Source of the DNA: Sphingopyxis macrogoltabida
GTDB taxonomy: Bacteria > Pseudomonadota > Alphaproteobacteria > Sphingomonadales > Sphingomonadaceae
Assembly: GCF_001307295.1 (NCBI RefSeq)
Contig: NZ_CP012700.1
Coordinates: 1,739,001-1,803,000, forward strand
Reading direction: 5' to 3'
DNA: 64,000 nt
Below, in pieces: positions 17,801-26,327 of this stretch; position 1 is the first letter of the stretch, and each line of letters opens with the position of its first letter. The position numbers and the translations under genes are program-made. The notes under the pieces were generated by a model. The model was not told the origin of the DNA and did not search any database. It was given only the letters and a program-made list of their open reading frames with translations.

Positions 17801-18192
17801 GACCGCTTCCCGAACTTACCCCCGAAAATACCGCCTTCTGGACCGGCGGAGCCGAAGGCAAGCTGATGATCGCCTTCTGCAGCGATTGCAGCCACGCGAT
17901 CCATCCGCCACAGCTCGTCTGCCCGAAATGCTGGAGCGAAAAGGTCGAAAGCCGCGCGGTTCCCGGCACCGGCACGGTCTACACCTATACCGTCAACCAC
18001 CAGCCATGGGCGCCCGGCATGGCGGTGCCTTTCGCGCTCGCGGTTGTCGATCTCGACGGAGCCCCCGGCGCGCGCGTCACCGCCGAAGTGGTGAACGCCG
18101 ACCCGGAAAGCGTCACTATCGGCCAGAAGATGAAAGTCGGTTTCCTCAACCTCGACGATGTCTGGTTCCCGCAGTGGGAGCCCGCGCAATGA
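17797..18192 (+). CDS. DUF35 Zn-ribbon/OB-fold protein, aldolase partner
   Basis: 131 residues. Zinc ribbon with CSDCSH ... CPKCWS, then an OB fold (GTGTVYTYTVNHQPW, PFALAVVDLDGAPGARVTAEV) ending in FLNLDDVWFPQWEPAQ. This small partner is required by Ltp2-type aldolases; ATGA overlaps on both sides (MFS upstream, thiolase-like downstream) bind it tightly to the neighbour at 18189. Gene order (DUF35 then thiolase-like) is the reverse of the 8599/9822 pair. Confidence 0.9.
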   Translation: MRPLPELTPENTAFWTGGAEGKLMIAFCSDCSHAIHPPQLVCPKCWSEKVESRAVPGTGTVYTYTVNHQPWAPGMAVPFALAVVDLDGAPGARVTAEVVNADPESVTIGQKMKVGFLNLDDVWFPQWEPAQ

Positions 18193-19358
18193 CCCTGAAC
18201 GCCGCCATCACCGGCGTCGGCATGTCCGACATCGGCCGCAAGACCAATCGTCCGGCGATGGCGCATCTCGCCGAAGCCGCACGGCGCGCGCTCGAATGCG
18301 CGGGGCTGACCAGGGACGATATCGACGGCATTTCGACCTATCCGGGCAAGGCCGACAATTCGCCGGGCATGTCGCCGCTCGGCACCGGAGAGGTCCGCAA
18401 TGCGCTCGGGCTCAAGACGCGCTGGCACAGCGCAGTACCCGATGGCCCGTCGCAGATGGCGCCGATACAAGTGGCGGCGATGGCGGTCGCGACGGGGCAG
18501 GCGCGGCATGTCCTCTGCTTCCGCGCGCTCACCGAAAGTTCGTCGCAGACCGCGACGCAGCGCGCCAGCATCCCGGGCGCGGGCCGCGCGCGGCTCGGCG
18601 GCTGGTACTCCTACCTCGTCCCCGCCAATGCCATGTCGGCGTCGAATTGGGCGGGCTGGATGGCGCAGCGCTATTTCCACGAGTATGGCATGACGCGCGA
18701 GCATCTCGGCCTCGTCGCGACCGGCCAGCGCGTCTTTGCGCAAGCGAACCCCTCGGCGGTGATGCGCACCCCGCTGACGATGGATGATTATCTCGGCGCG
18801 CGCATGATCTCGTCGCCGCTCGGGCTATTCGACTGCGACGTGCCGATCGACGGGGCGTGCGTGGTGATCGTCTCGGCCGCCGACGCCGCGAAGGATTGCG
18901 CCAAGGCGCCGCTGACGATCGAGGCGATGGGCGCCGCGCTCGGCTCGCAGGAAACATGGGATCAACGCCCCGACCTTACCACGATGGGGGCGCATGACAG
19001 CGCCGCCGACATGTGGGCGCGTACGGACCTCGAGCCCGCCGATGTCGATGTCCTCGGCCTCTACGACGGCTTCAGCATCTTCGTGCCCTTCTGGCTCGAA
19101 GCCATGGGCTTTTGCGGCCATGGCGAGGCAAAGGACTTCATTGCGGAGGGCAATATCGGCCCCGGCGGACGCTTCCCGGTGAACACCGGCGGCGGGCAAT
19201 TATCGGGCGGCCGCCTCCATGGCTTCGGCCTGTTGCACGAAGTGTGCACCCAGCTCTGGGGGCAAGCTGGTGGGCGTCAGGTCGAGGGGGCGAAGGTCGG
19301 CGCGTGCGGCATGGGCGGCGGTTTTATCGCCGGATCGATGCTGCTGCGGCGGGACTAG
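18189..19358 (+). CDS. Thiolase-like (Ltp2-type) protein, probable aldolase subunit
   Basis: 389 residues. N-terminal ITGVGMSDIGRKTN and LEAMGFCGHGEAKDF are thiolase/SCP2-type; the catalytic Cys block is absent (AVPDGPSQMAPIQVA). It keeps LGLYDGFSIFVPFW and NTGGGQLSGGRLHGFG, as in the other two copies. Paired with the DUF35 at 17797, so retro-aldol cleavage of a beta-hydroxyacyl-CoA is inferred. It ends in a 4-bp convergent overlap with the Gfo/Idh gene and no terminator is visible. Confidence 0.88.
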   Translation: MTLNAAITGVGMSDIGRKTNRPAMAHLAEAARRALECAGLTRDDIDGISTYPGKADNSPGMSPLGTGEVRNALGLKTRWHSAVPDGPSQMAPIQVAAMAVATGQARHVLCFRALTESSSQTATQRASIPGAGRARLGGWYSYLVPANAMSASNWAGWMAQRYFHEYGMTREHLGLVATGQRVFAQANPSAVMRTPLTMDDYLGARMISSPLGLFDCDVPIDGACVVIVSAADAAKDCAKAPLTIEAMGAALGSQETWDQRPDLTTMGAHDSAADMWARTDLEPADVDVLGLYDGFSIFVPFWLEAMGFCGHGEAKDFIAEGNIGPGGRFPVNTGGGQLSGGRLHGFGLLHEVCTQLWGQAGGRQVEGAKVGACGMGGGFIAGSMLLRRD

Positions 19359-20464
19359 AGATCGATCCAGCGGCGTTCGTTCGATGCGGTTGCCGCCGCC
19401 TCGACGACCTCCTGCACATGCAGCGCCTGTGCGAAGTCGGGCGCCGCCGCTCCTGTGCCGCCGATGGCATCGCGCATCTTGGCAAAGATCGACGCCAGCG
19501 CCAGCAATCCCGTCTCGGGCCGATCCGCGTCCGAATGGCATCCCGGCAACGCCAGATATTCGGGCTCGATCGCAATCTCGCCCATCGCAGGGCCCGCCAG
19601 CGCCGCATCGCGCGTCCCGAACAGCCGCGTGTCATGCGCCATCGGGAACACCGGCGCGCGTGCTTCGAGCCGCCCCCTCGATCCCCAGACCGAAAAGCGA
19701 AACCCGTCGCCGCCGATCTTGCACCAGTTCGCCTCCAGCCGCGTCGGCAGACCCGAGGCGTGGCGCAGCAGCAGCGACGCCCGGTCGGGCACCGCAGGAC
19801 GGATGGTCCGGCCCTCCAGCGGCCATGCCTTCAGCGCCAACGACTGGTCGGCGGTCACCGAAGCCACCGGTCCGAAAAAATGCACCAGCAGGTGCAGCAT
19901 GTGGCTGCCGAGATTGCGCCCCGCGCTCGCGCCGTTGGCGGGATCGGCGAACCAGATATAGTCCGGCACATTGGTCTGCGCCGCGCTGAACAAGGGCACC
20001 TCGAATGCGACGTCGGCGCCGAACACTTCGCCGATCCACCCCGCCTCGATCATCGCCTTCATCTGCACCATCGCGGGTACCGCCTGCATGAAGGCGTCGA
20101 CCACCGCGACCGTCCCGGCCTTCCGCCACGCATCGGTCATTGCCTGAGCGTCGGCCAGATCCTTGGCGAAGGGGATGCCGTTATAGACATGTTTGCCCGC
20201 GCCGAGCGCCGCCATCACCATGGCGAAGCGCAGTGGTGGCCGCGTGCCGCAATCGACGATGTCGATCTCGGGATCGGCCGCCATCGCGCGGAAATCGTGA
20301 AAGGCGCGCGCGACCTTGAAATCATCGGCCGCCTTCGCCGCCGTCTCGGGCCGCGAGGTACAGATCGCGGTCACCTCGACCCCGTCGAGGCTGCGCCAGG
20401 CGGGCAAATGTGCCTTGGCGCCCCAGGCGGCACTGATGATACCGACGCGAAGGGGAGGGGACAT
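19355..20464 (-). CDS. Gfo/Idh/MocA-family oxidoreductase
   Basis: 369 residues from ATG 20464; the frame extends 5' but that part is coding only for the neighbour. Rossmann start LRVGIISAAWGAKAHLPAW, then ICTSRPETA, and the central VYNGIPFAKDLADA corresponds to the E/N-K-P catalytic loop, but here reads G-I-P-F-A-K, with the Lys shifted relative to the usual EKP. NAD(P)-dependent oxidoreductase of unknown substrate. Last gene of the five-gene minus operon 25818-19355; 14 bp separate it from the CoA-transferase. Confidence 0.85.
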   Translation of the reverse strand: MSPPLRVGIISAAWGAKAHLPAWRSLDGVEVTAICTSRPETAAKAADDFKVARAFHDFRAMAADPEIDIVDCGTRPPLRFAMVMAALGAGKHVYNGIPFAKDLADAQAMTDAWRKAGTVAVVDAFMQAVPAMVQMKAMIEAGWIGEVFGADVAFEVPLFSAAQTNVPDYIWFADPANGASAGRNLGSHMLHLLVHFFGPVASVTADQSLALKAWPLEGRTIRPAVPDRASLLLRHASGLPTRLEANWCKIGGDGFRFSVWGSRGRLEARAPVFPMAHDTRLFGTRDAALAGPAMGEIAIEPEYLALPGCHSDADRPETGLLALASIFAKMRDAIGGTGAAAPDFAQALHVQEVVEAAATASNERRWIDL

Positions 20465-20478
20465 GGCGGCCTCCGCGC

Positions 20479-21711
20479 TCAGGCGATGGCCTTGCGGTTC
20501 TTCAGATCCTCGATGCGGTCCCAATCGAGCCCCAATTCCATCAGGAACAGCTCGGTATGCTCCGACGCCTCGGGCGCGCGGGTGTTCTCGACGCCCGCGT
20601 GGTTGAACTGCACCGGGTTGGCGACCAGCCGGATCGGCGCGCCGCCGTCGGCGCTTTCGACCTCGAAAATCAGGTCGTTCGCCAGCACCTGCTCGTCGCT
20701 CGCAACGTCATGCACCGACTGATAGGCCGCCCATTGCCCCTTCATCGTCTTGAGATGCTGGGTCCAGTAATCGAAAGACTTCGCCGCAATCGCGGCCTTG
20801 ACCAGCGGATAAGCCTCCGCCGCATTGGCCATGATCGCCTCGGCGGTCGAGAAGCGCTCATCCTGCGCCGCCTCGGGGATGCCGAGGTGCCCGAACACAT
20901 CGTCGATATAGGGGCCCGGCGACAGCACGGTCAGGTTGATGAACTTGCCGTCCGACGTCTTGAAGACGCCCATGAAGGGGTTGGTCCCGACCGACTGCCC
21001 GCCGCCGGGCATCAGATTCTCGAACGGATCCTTGTCCAGTTCCATCGCGACGTCGACCGAACAGGCGGTGGCCCAGATACCCGACGACAGGAGCGAGACG
21101 TCGACCTCTGTCGCCTCGCCGGTGCGCTCGCGGTGAAACAAGGCTGCGGCGATCCCGCCCGCAATGTTCATGCCGCCGATCGTGTCGCCATAGGCCGGCC
21201 CCGGCTGCGTCAGCGGCCCATCGAGCGCCTTCGGCGTCACCAACACCGCCGACCCGCCGCGCGCCCAGTAAGCGGTGCTGTCGAACCCGCCCTTGTCGCG
21301 CTCGGGGCCCTTGTCGCCGAAGGCGCTGCCGCGGACATAGATGATGTCGGGATTCGCCGCGCGGATATGCTCGATGTCGATCTTGAGCTTCTGTCGCGCC
21401 GAGGGGAGATAGTTGGTCAGGAAGACGTCGGCGGTCTTCGCGATCTCATAGAGCAGCTCGCGGCCCTCCTCGGTCGAGATGTCGATCCCGACGCTGCGTT
21501 TCCCACGGTTCGGATGCTGCATCAGCGACGAGCGCTGCGGGTTGACCGCGAGCCGTTGCAGCATCTGGATGCCGCGCTGGGCGTCGCCGCGCACCGGATG
21601 CTCGATCTTGATCACATCGGCGCCCCAGTCGGTCATCACCCCGCCCGCCGCGGGGACGAAGGTGAATTGCGCGACCTCGAGGACGCGGATGCCCTCCATG
21701 ACCTTTGTCAT
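20479..21711 (-). CDS. Family III CoA-transferase (CaiB/BaiF)
   Basis: 410 residues, normal length. N-terminal GIRVLEVAQFTFVPAAGGVM and DWGADVIKIEHPVRGD are diagnostic, and the catalytic Asp is in PAYGDTIGGMNIAGG. It should transfer CoA to a carboxylate intermediate. Sits between the aldehyde dehydrogenase and the Gfo/Idh gene; the aldehyde dehydrogenase could supply the acid it activates. 12 bp from the upstream gene. Confidence 0.9.
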   Translation of the reverse strand: MTKVMEGIRVLEVAQFTFVPAAGGVMTDWGADVIKIEHPVRGDAQRGIQMLQRLAVNPQRSSLMQHPNRGKRSVGIDISTEEGRELLYEIAKTADVFLTNYLPSARQKLKIDIEHIRAANPDIIYVRGSAFGDKGPERDKGGFDSTAYWARGGSAVLVTPKALDGPLTQPGPAYGDTIGGMNIAGGIAAALFHRERTGEATEVDVSLLSSGIWATACSVDVAMELDKDPFENLMPGGGQSVGTNPFMGVFKTSDGKFINLTVLSPGPYIDDVFGHLGIPEAAQDERFSTAEAIMANAAEAYPLVKAAIAAKSFDYWTQHLKTMKGQWAAYQSVHDVASDEQVLANDLIFEVESADGGAPIRLVANPVQFNHAGVENTRAPEASEHTELFLMELGLDWDRIEDLKNRKAIA

Positions 21712-21723
21712 CGCCTTAGCTCC

Positions 21724-23199
21724 CTATTCGGCGTGAAAGCTGATCACCTTTTGATAGGTGAATTCGTTGAGGCCATCCTCGCCATATTCGCGGCCATAGC
21801 CCGAGCGCTTGATGCCGCCGAAGGGCGCGTCGGACTGCATCGTCCCCGCGCCGCCGTTGATCGACACGCCGCCGGTGCGGATTTTCAGCGCCATGCGATA
21901 GGCTTCGCCGGCATCGGCCGAGTAGATCGCGCCCGACAGCCCGAAATCGCTATCGTTCGCCATGGCGATCGCCTCGGCATCATTGTCGAAGCCGATCACG
22001 GCGCCGATCGGCCCGAAGACCTCTTCCTGCGCGATCCGGCTGTCGTTCTTCACATTGTCGAACAGGGTCGGCTCGTAATAATAGCCCTTGTCGAGCCCGT
22101 CGGGCCGCTTGCCGCCCGCGACGAGCGTTGCGCCCTCGTCCTGAGCGATCGCGACATAATCCTCGGTGCGTTTGCGCGCGACTTCGCGGATCAGCGGGCC
22201 ATAATTGACGCTGGGGTCAGCCGGATTGCCGATCTTGAGATGGCCGAGCATCGCCTTCATCGCCTCGACGAACTGCGGCCGGACGCTGTTGTGGACCAGA
22301 TGGCGCGTGGTGAGCGCGCAGCCTTGCCCGCCATGCGTCGTGAACCCCATGATCCCCGCCGCCGCGGCTTTGGCGATATCGGCGTCGGCGCGGACGATCA
22401 GCGCCGACTTGCCGCCGAGTTCCATCACGATGCGCTTCAGCGTCGGCGCCGCCTGCGCCTGGATCATCGATCCGACCTTGTCCGATCCGGTGAAGTGGAC
22501 GAGGTCGACGCGCGGGTCGGTGGTCAGCAGCTTGCCCGTCTCGACATCGCCGGTGACGATGCTCAGCACCCCCTTGGGCAGCCCGACCTCGTCGGCAATC
22601 TCGCCGAGGATCAGCGCCTGCATCGGCGTATAGGGCGAGGGTTTGAGCACCACGGTGCAGCCGACCGCGAGCGCCGGAATGACCTTGCCGATATTGAGGA
22701 AGAAGGGGAAGTTGTAGGGCGAGATCGCCGCGACGACGCCGACCGGTTCGCGGCTGACGACCCCGGTGCCCAGCGTCGTGCGGCCGAGCGCGTTGGGGGT
22801 CAGCTCCACGGGCAGCGACGAGACGGCGGGGCGCGAGGCGACCTCGATCGTCCGCCGCGCATGCTTCATCGGGATGCCATATTGCAGGAATTCCGCGAGC
22901 ATCCGCGTCGCGCCCGCTTCGGCCACGATCATGTCGACGATTTCGCCCTTGCGCGCGTCGAGCGCATTGAGGAAGCGCGTCAGCACCGCCTGCCGCTCGG
23001 CGACCGGCATAGTGGCCCAATCGCCCTGGTCGAACGCCGTCCGCGCCGCGCCGATCGCCGCGTCGACCTGCGCCGCGCTGCCGACGGGGGCCTCGATCAG
23101 CAGGCTCTCGTCGGCGGGATTGATCACCGCCTCGCGCTGGTCGGTCTTCTGCCATTCGCCGCCGACGTAGATGGCGTCGTCATATTTCAAGAAAGCCAT
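21724..23199 (-). CDS. Aldehyde dehydrogenase
   Basis: 491 residues, standard length. NAD-site ISPYNFPFFLN, catalytic Glu in MELGGKSALIV, catalytic Cys in HGGQGCALTTR, and the C-terminal GGIKRSGYGREYGEDGLNEF are all present. Oxidises an aldehyde to a carboxylate. In the operon it follows the P450, so terminal hydroxylation, then aldehyde oxidation, then CoA transfer is a reasonable order, assuming an alcohol dehydrogenase acts between (not in this operon). Confidence 0.93.
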   Translation of the reverse strand: MAFLKYDDAIYVGGEWQKTDQREAVINPADESLLIEAPVGSAAQVDAAIGAARTAFDQGDWATMPVAERQAVLTRFLNALDARKGEIVDMIVAEAGATRMLAEFLQYGIPMKHARRTIEVASRPAVSSLPVELTPNALGRTTLGTGVVSREPVGVVAAISPYNFPFFLNIGKVIPALAVGCTVVLKPSPYTPMQALILGEIADEVGLPKGVLSIVTGDVETGKLLTTDPRVDLVHFTGSDKVGSMIQAQAAPTLKRIVMELGGKSALIVRADADIAKAAAAGIMGFTTHGGQGCALTTRHLVHNSVRPQFVEAMKAMLGHLKIGNPADPSVNYGPLIREVARKRTEDYVAIAQDEGATLVAGGKRPDGLDKGYYYEPTLFDNVKNDSRIAQEEVFGPIGAVIGFDNDAEAIAMANDSDFGLSGAIYSADAGEAYRMALKIRTGGVSINGGAGTMQSDAPFGGIKRSGYGREYGEDGLNEFTYQKVISFHAE

Positions 23200-23209
23200 G
23201 TTGTTGTCC

Positions 23210-24490
23210 TTATGAAACGGCTTTTGCGTCCCAGACGATCGGCAGGTTGCGGATCGACAGCAATCCCGGGATCACCGTGGTATCGGCCCCCGGCTTCAGG
23301 CGGAAGGGCGGCACGCGCGACAGCCATTCGGCGAGCAGCACGCGCAACTCGCGCCGCGCCAGATGCGCGCCGAGGCAGATATGCACCCCGCCGATCAGCG
23401 TGAAATGGCGGTTGTTCTTGCGTTCGGGGTCGAAATCGCGCGGGCAGGCGAACTGCTTTTCGTCGAAATTGCCCGAACTGTTGATGCAGGCGATCCAGTC
23501 GCCTTCCTTCAGCTCGACGCCGTGCCAGGTGAAGTCCTTTTTGATCCGCCGCCCGCTGTTGACAAGCGGCTGGACGCGCAAAAATTCCTCGACCGCGCTG
23601 TTGATGATCTCCGGATTGGCGCGGATGCGCGCTTGGAGTTCGGTGTCGAGCGCCATGCGGCGGAACATCTGGCTGATCGTCGAGGCGACGGTGTCGAGCC
23701 CGCCGAGCCACAGGAACCAGGTCATGCCGATCGTCTCGTCGGGGGTCAGCGGCTGGCCGTCCATCTGGCCATTGGCGATATAGCTGCCCAGCGTCTCGTC
23801 GGGGTTCGCCTGCTTTTCGGCGATGAAACCGCGGAGGTATGCGAGGATGCCCTTCACCGCCTCGGCCTTGGCGCCGATGTCGGGGTTGTGCAGGATCGCA
23901 TATTCCCATTCGAGGAACTGGTCGAACATGCTGAAGGGAAAGCCCATCAGGTTCAGGAAGACGCGGACCGGATAGATGCGCCCGAAGTCATAGGCGATGT
24001 CGACCTCGCCGTCCTTCACCACCGCATCGATCATCTCGGTGACGATCGCGCGGATCTTGGGCTCCATGTCGTTCATCGCGACCGGCGTGAACCAGGGGTT
24101 CAGGAACTTGCGGTAGCGGCCATGGTCGGGCGGATCGATGCCGAGCGGGATCGACGGGAATGTCTCGCCCGCGAGCGCCTGGAACTGCGCCGCGCCTTCG
24201 GTCGAGAAGATGTCGTTGTCCTCATAGACGCGGCGGATGTCTTCATAATGCGACACTGTCCACGCGCCATGCTGTCGTCCGCTCGTCGGCCAGGGGTAAT
24301 AGAGGATACGCGGCACGTCGGGGTCGCGCATCACGTCCGACGGCAGATAGGGATCGGGCAGGTCGAAGGCGATCTGGCCCTGCGCAAAGCGCGTGTCGAG
24401 CACCCGCTCGGGCGGCACATGCGCGGGCACCGGCGGGGCGTCCGCCGGGGCATGCGCGATCGGACAGCGGGAAAGCGTCGTCTCGGTCAT
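23210..24490 (-). CDS. Cytochrome P450
   Basis: 426-residue soluble bacterial P450. I-helix WFLWLGGLDTVAST (GGxDT oxygen-activation motif), K-helix EEFLRV (ExxR), and heme ligand loop TLIGGVHICLGAHLARRE with Cys near residue 370. Closest in style to CYP101/CYP108 monoterpene or alicyclic hydroxylases, which need a ferredoxin and reductase that are not encoded nearby. ATG 24490 has GCGGAGGA upstream; the frame is open further 5' without support. Second gene of the operon. Confidence 0.93.
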   Translation of the reverse strand: MTETTLSRCPIAHAPADAPPVPAHVPPERVLDTRFAQGQIAFDLPDPYLPSDVMRDPDVPRILYYPWPTSGRQHGAWTVSHYEDIRRVYEDNDIFSTEGAAQFQALAGETFPSIPLGIDPPDHGRYRKFLNPWFTPVAMNDMEPKIRAIVTEMIDAVVKDGEVDIAYDFGRIYPVRVFLNLMGFPFSMFDQFLEWEYAILHNPDIGAKAEAVKGILAYLRGFIAEKQANPDETLGSYIANGQMDGQPLTPDETIGMTWFLWLGGLDTVASTISQMFRRMALDTELQARIRANPEIINSAVEEFLRVQPLVNSGRRIKKDFTWHGVELKEGDWIACINSSGNFDEKQFACPRDFDPERKNNRHFTLIGGVHICLGAHLARRELRVLLAEWLSRVPPFRLKPGADTTVIPGLLSIRNLPIVWDAKAVS

Positions 24491-24504
24491 CGGTCGTCCT
24501 CCGC

Positions 24505-25818
24505 TCAGGCCGAGGCGAACATGCGTTCGATGTCGCCCGAGGTAATCGGCCGGCGCGCCTTGCCGATCGCGTCCATGCTGTCGGTCTTGAGCCCGCCGAG
24601 ATTGTGTCGCGGGCTGACATCGACATCCTTGCCCAGTTCGCGCAGGTGCCCGACAGTGCAATTCTCGCGTCCGCCGTTGAGCGCGAAAGCGTCGAAGCTA
24701 TATTCGCGCATCACATTGAGGTGGGTGATCTTGTCGATGATGGTCTTGTCGAGCCCGTTGACCGATGCCCACAGATATTCGGGGACATTGGGCCACACCG
24801 TGTCCGAATGCGGATAATCGCATTCATAGGCGACCATGTCGGTGTTCATATAATCGAGGTTCTTCACCCCGAACTGGTCGTCGATGAAGCAGCAGATGAT
24901 GTGTCGCTTGAACAGGTCCGAAGGCCGCTCGCCATTAAAGTCGGTGAAGGTCCATTCGTGATGATGCTCGTGCGTGAAATCGGCGCGCTCGAGGAAATAG
25001 GGGATCCAGCCGATGCCGCCTTCGCTGAGCGCCATGCGCAGGTCGGGGTAGCGCTGCCAGAATTTCGCGAAGGTCCAGTCGGCGGCCGAATTGGCGATCG
25101 AGATCGGCATCGCGGTGATCCACGCGTCGATCGGGCTCTCGGGCGACGGATGCATCGCCCGCGCGCCGGTGCCGATATGGCAGTTGATCACCATCTTGTA
25201 GTCGGAGCACGCCTTCCAGAAGGGCTCCCAATATTCGTTATGGATGCTCGGCAGGCCGATGTTCGACGGGTTATCGGAAAAGCTGACCGCATGGACGCCG
25301 AGGTCGCTCATCCGCTTCAGTTCGGCGAGCGTGTCGTCCATGTTCCACATCGGAATGAGGCACATCGGGATGAAGCGGCCGGGGGCGGCGGCGCACCATT
25401 CCTGCACATGCCAGTCGTTCCACGCGCGGCAGGCGAGCAGCGCCTCCTCGGGATCCTTCTGCGCCATGGTGACGAAGGTGCCGCCGGCAAAGCTCGGCAT
25501 CGTCGGGAAGTTCAGCGAGGCGAGGACGCCGTTGGCATTCATGTCGTCGACACGCAGCTTGGGGTCATAGGTACCGGGACGAAGCTGTTCGAAGGCGCTC
25601 GGTTCCATGCCATATTCACTGCGCGGGCGTCCGACGACGGCGTTGAGCCCGATGGTCGGGAAGCGCTGGCCGTTCCACGACCAGATATCCTTGCCATTGT
25701 CCTGCACGATGCGCGGCGCGCGGTCCTTCTTGCCCTCGGGATAGTGGCGGATGAAGGCCTCGGGCGGCTCGACCGCATGATCGTCGACGCTGATGATCAC
25801 CATGTCGTCCATCTGCAT
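24505..25818 (-). CDS. Amidohydrolase_2 family protein
   Basis: 437-residue metal-dependent TIM barrel. Starts MVIISVDDHAVEPP (DDHxxEP metal site), with INCHIGTGARAM at the centre and YECDYPHSDTVWPN near the end carrying the ligand Asp. ACMSD-like family: hydrolase or decarboxylase, exact reaction unknown. It is first in the operon with P450, aldehyde dehydrogenase, CoA-transferase and Gfo/Idh genes, downstream of both operator types at 25868 and 25900. It shares the family with the shorter 5349 protein but has longer insertions. Confidence 0.9.
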   Translation of the reverse strand: MQMDDMVIISVDDHAVEPPEAFIRHYPEGKKDRAPRIVQDNGKDIWSWNGQRFPTIGLNAVVGRPRSEYGMEPSAFEQLRPGTYDPKLRVDDMNANGVLASLNFPTMPSFAGGTFVTMAQKDPEEALLACRAWNDWHVQEWCAAAPGRFIPMCLIPMWNMDDTLAELKRMSDLGVHAVSFSDNPSNIGLPSIHNEYWEPFWKACSDYKMVINCHIGTGARAMHPSPESPIDAWITAMPISIANSAADWTFAKFWQRYPDLRMALSEGGIGWIPYFLERADFTHEHHHEWTFTDFNGERPSDLFKRHIICCFIDDQFGVKNLDYMNTDMVAYECDYPHSDTVWPNVPEYLWASVNGLDKTIIDKITHLNVMREYSFDAFALNGGRENCTVGHLRELGKDVDVSPRHNLGGLKTDSMDAIGKARRPITSGDIERMFASA

Positions 25819-25867
25819 GGCGACTCTCCTCTCAAATGGTTTGTTGTTGGGTTCATCATCGCAAAAA

Positions 25868-25882
25868 TTGACGATGTGTCAA
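25868..25882. promoter_or_regulatory. TetR-type operator copy TTGACGATGTGTCAA
   Basis: 15-bp inverted repeat with outer arms TTGAC/GTCAA, matching the perfect palindrome at 15564 in 11 of 15 positions. It overlaps possible -35 boxes on both strands: TTGACG with TTATGA 17 bp on for the plus strand, TTGACA with GATGAT 16 bp on for the minus strand. So the TetR protein at 14849 could repress both divergent units. Confidence 0.55.
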
Positions 25883-25899
25883 CTCTTGGTTTATGACAT

Positions 25900-25911
25900 A
25901 GTTAAATAAGT
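25900..25911. promoter_or_regulatory. AT-rich palindromic operator variant (AGTTAAATAAGT)
   Basis: Fourth copy of the recurrent palindrome, two changes from the perfect form. It lies 12 bp before the DUF35 start (25923) and 82 bp from the amidohydrolase start, so it could act on the plus-strand unit as a block close to the start site. Confidence 0.45.
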
Positions 25912-25922
25912 GGGAGAGAGAT

Positions 25923-26327
25923 ATGGTCGCCCGAACATTGCCCGCGATCGACCGCGACAATGAAGCCTACTGGACATGGGGCCGCGAGGGGAAGCTGGCG
26001 ATCCACCGCTGTGCATCCTGCGAATATTTCGTCCATCCGCCAGTGCCTTTCTGCCCGCACTGCGAAAGCCGCGACGTCGCGCCGCAGGCGGTGTCGGGGC
26101 GGGGCAGGGTGGTGACCTTCACCGTCAATCATAAGGCATGGTTGCCCGATCTCGCCGATCCATACATACTCGCACTCGTCGCGATCGCGGAGCAGGACGA
26201 TGTGCGCATCCCCTGCAACATTGTCGAATGCGACATCGACAAGGTGGATTTCAACATGAAGGTCGAGGTCGTCTTCGAACCGGTCGAAGACCTGTGGGTC
26301 CCGCTCTTTCGTCCGGTGACCGCATGA
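25923..26327 (+). CDS. DUF35 Zn-ribbon/OB-fold protein, aldolase partner
   Basis: 134 residues. Zinc ribbon CASCEYF ... CPHCESR, then an OB fold (GRGRVVTFTVNHKAWLP, YILALVAIAEQDDVR) and a C-terminal VFEPVEDLWVPLFRP. Third DUF35 copy in the window; its ATGA overlap with the thiolase-like gene again indicates an obligate pair. Short leader: GGGAGAGAGAT directly before the ATG. Confidence 0.9.
   Translation: MVARTLPAIDRDNEAYWTWGREGKLAIHRCASCEYFVHPPVPFCPHCESRDVAPQAVSGRGRVVTFTVNHKAWLPDLADPYILALVAIAEQDDVRIPCNIVECDIDKVDFNMKVEVVFEPVEDLWVPLFRPVTA

Noticed and set aside
20557..23403. 948-codon plus-strand open frame
   Set aside because: Antisense shadow of the CoA-transferase and aldehyde dehydrogenase genes; arginine-rich composition with no domain.
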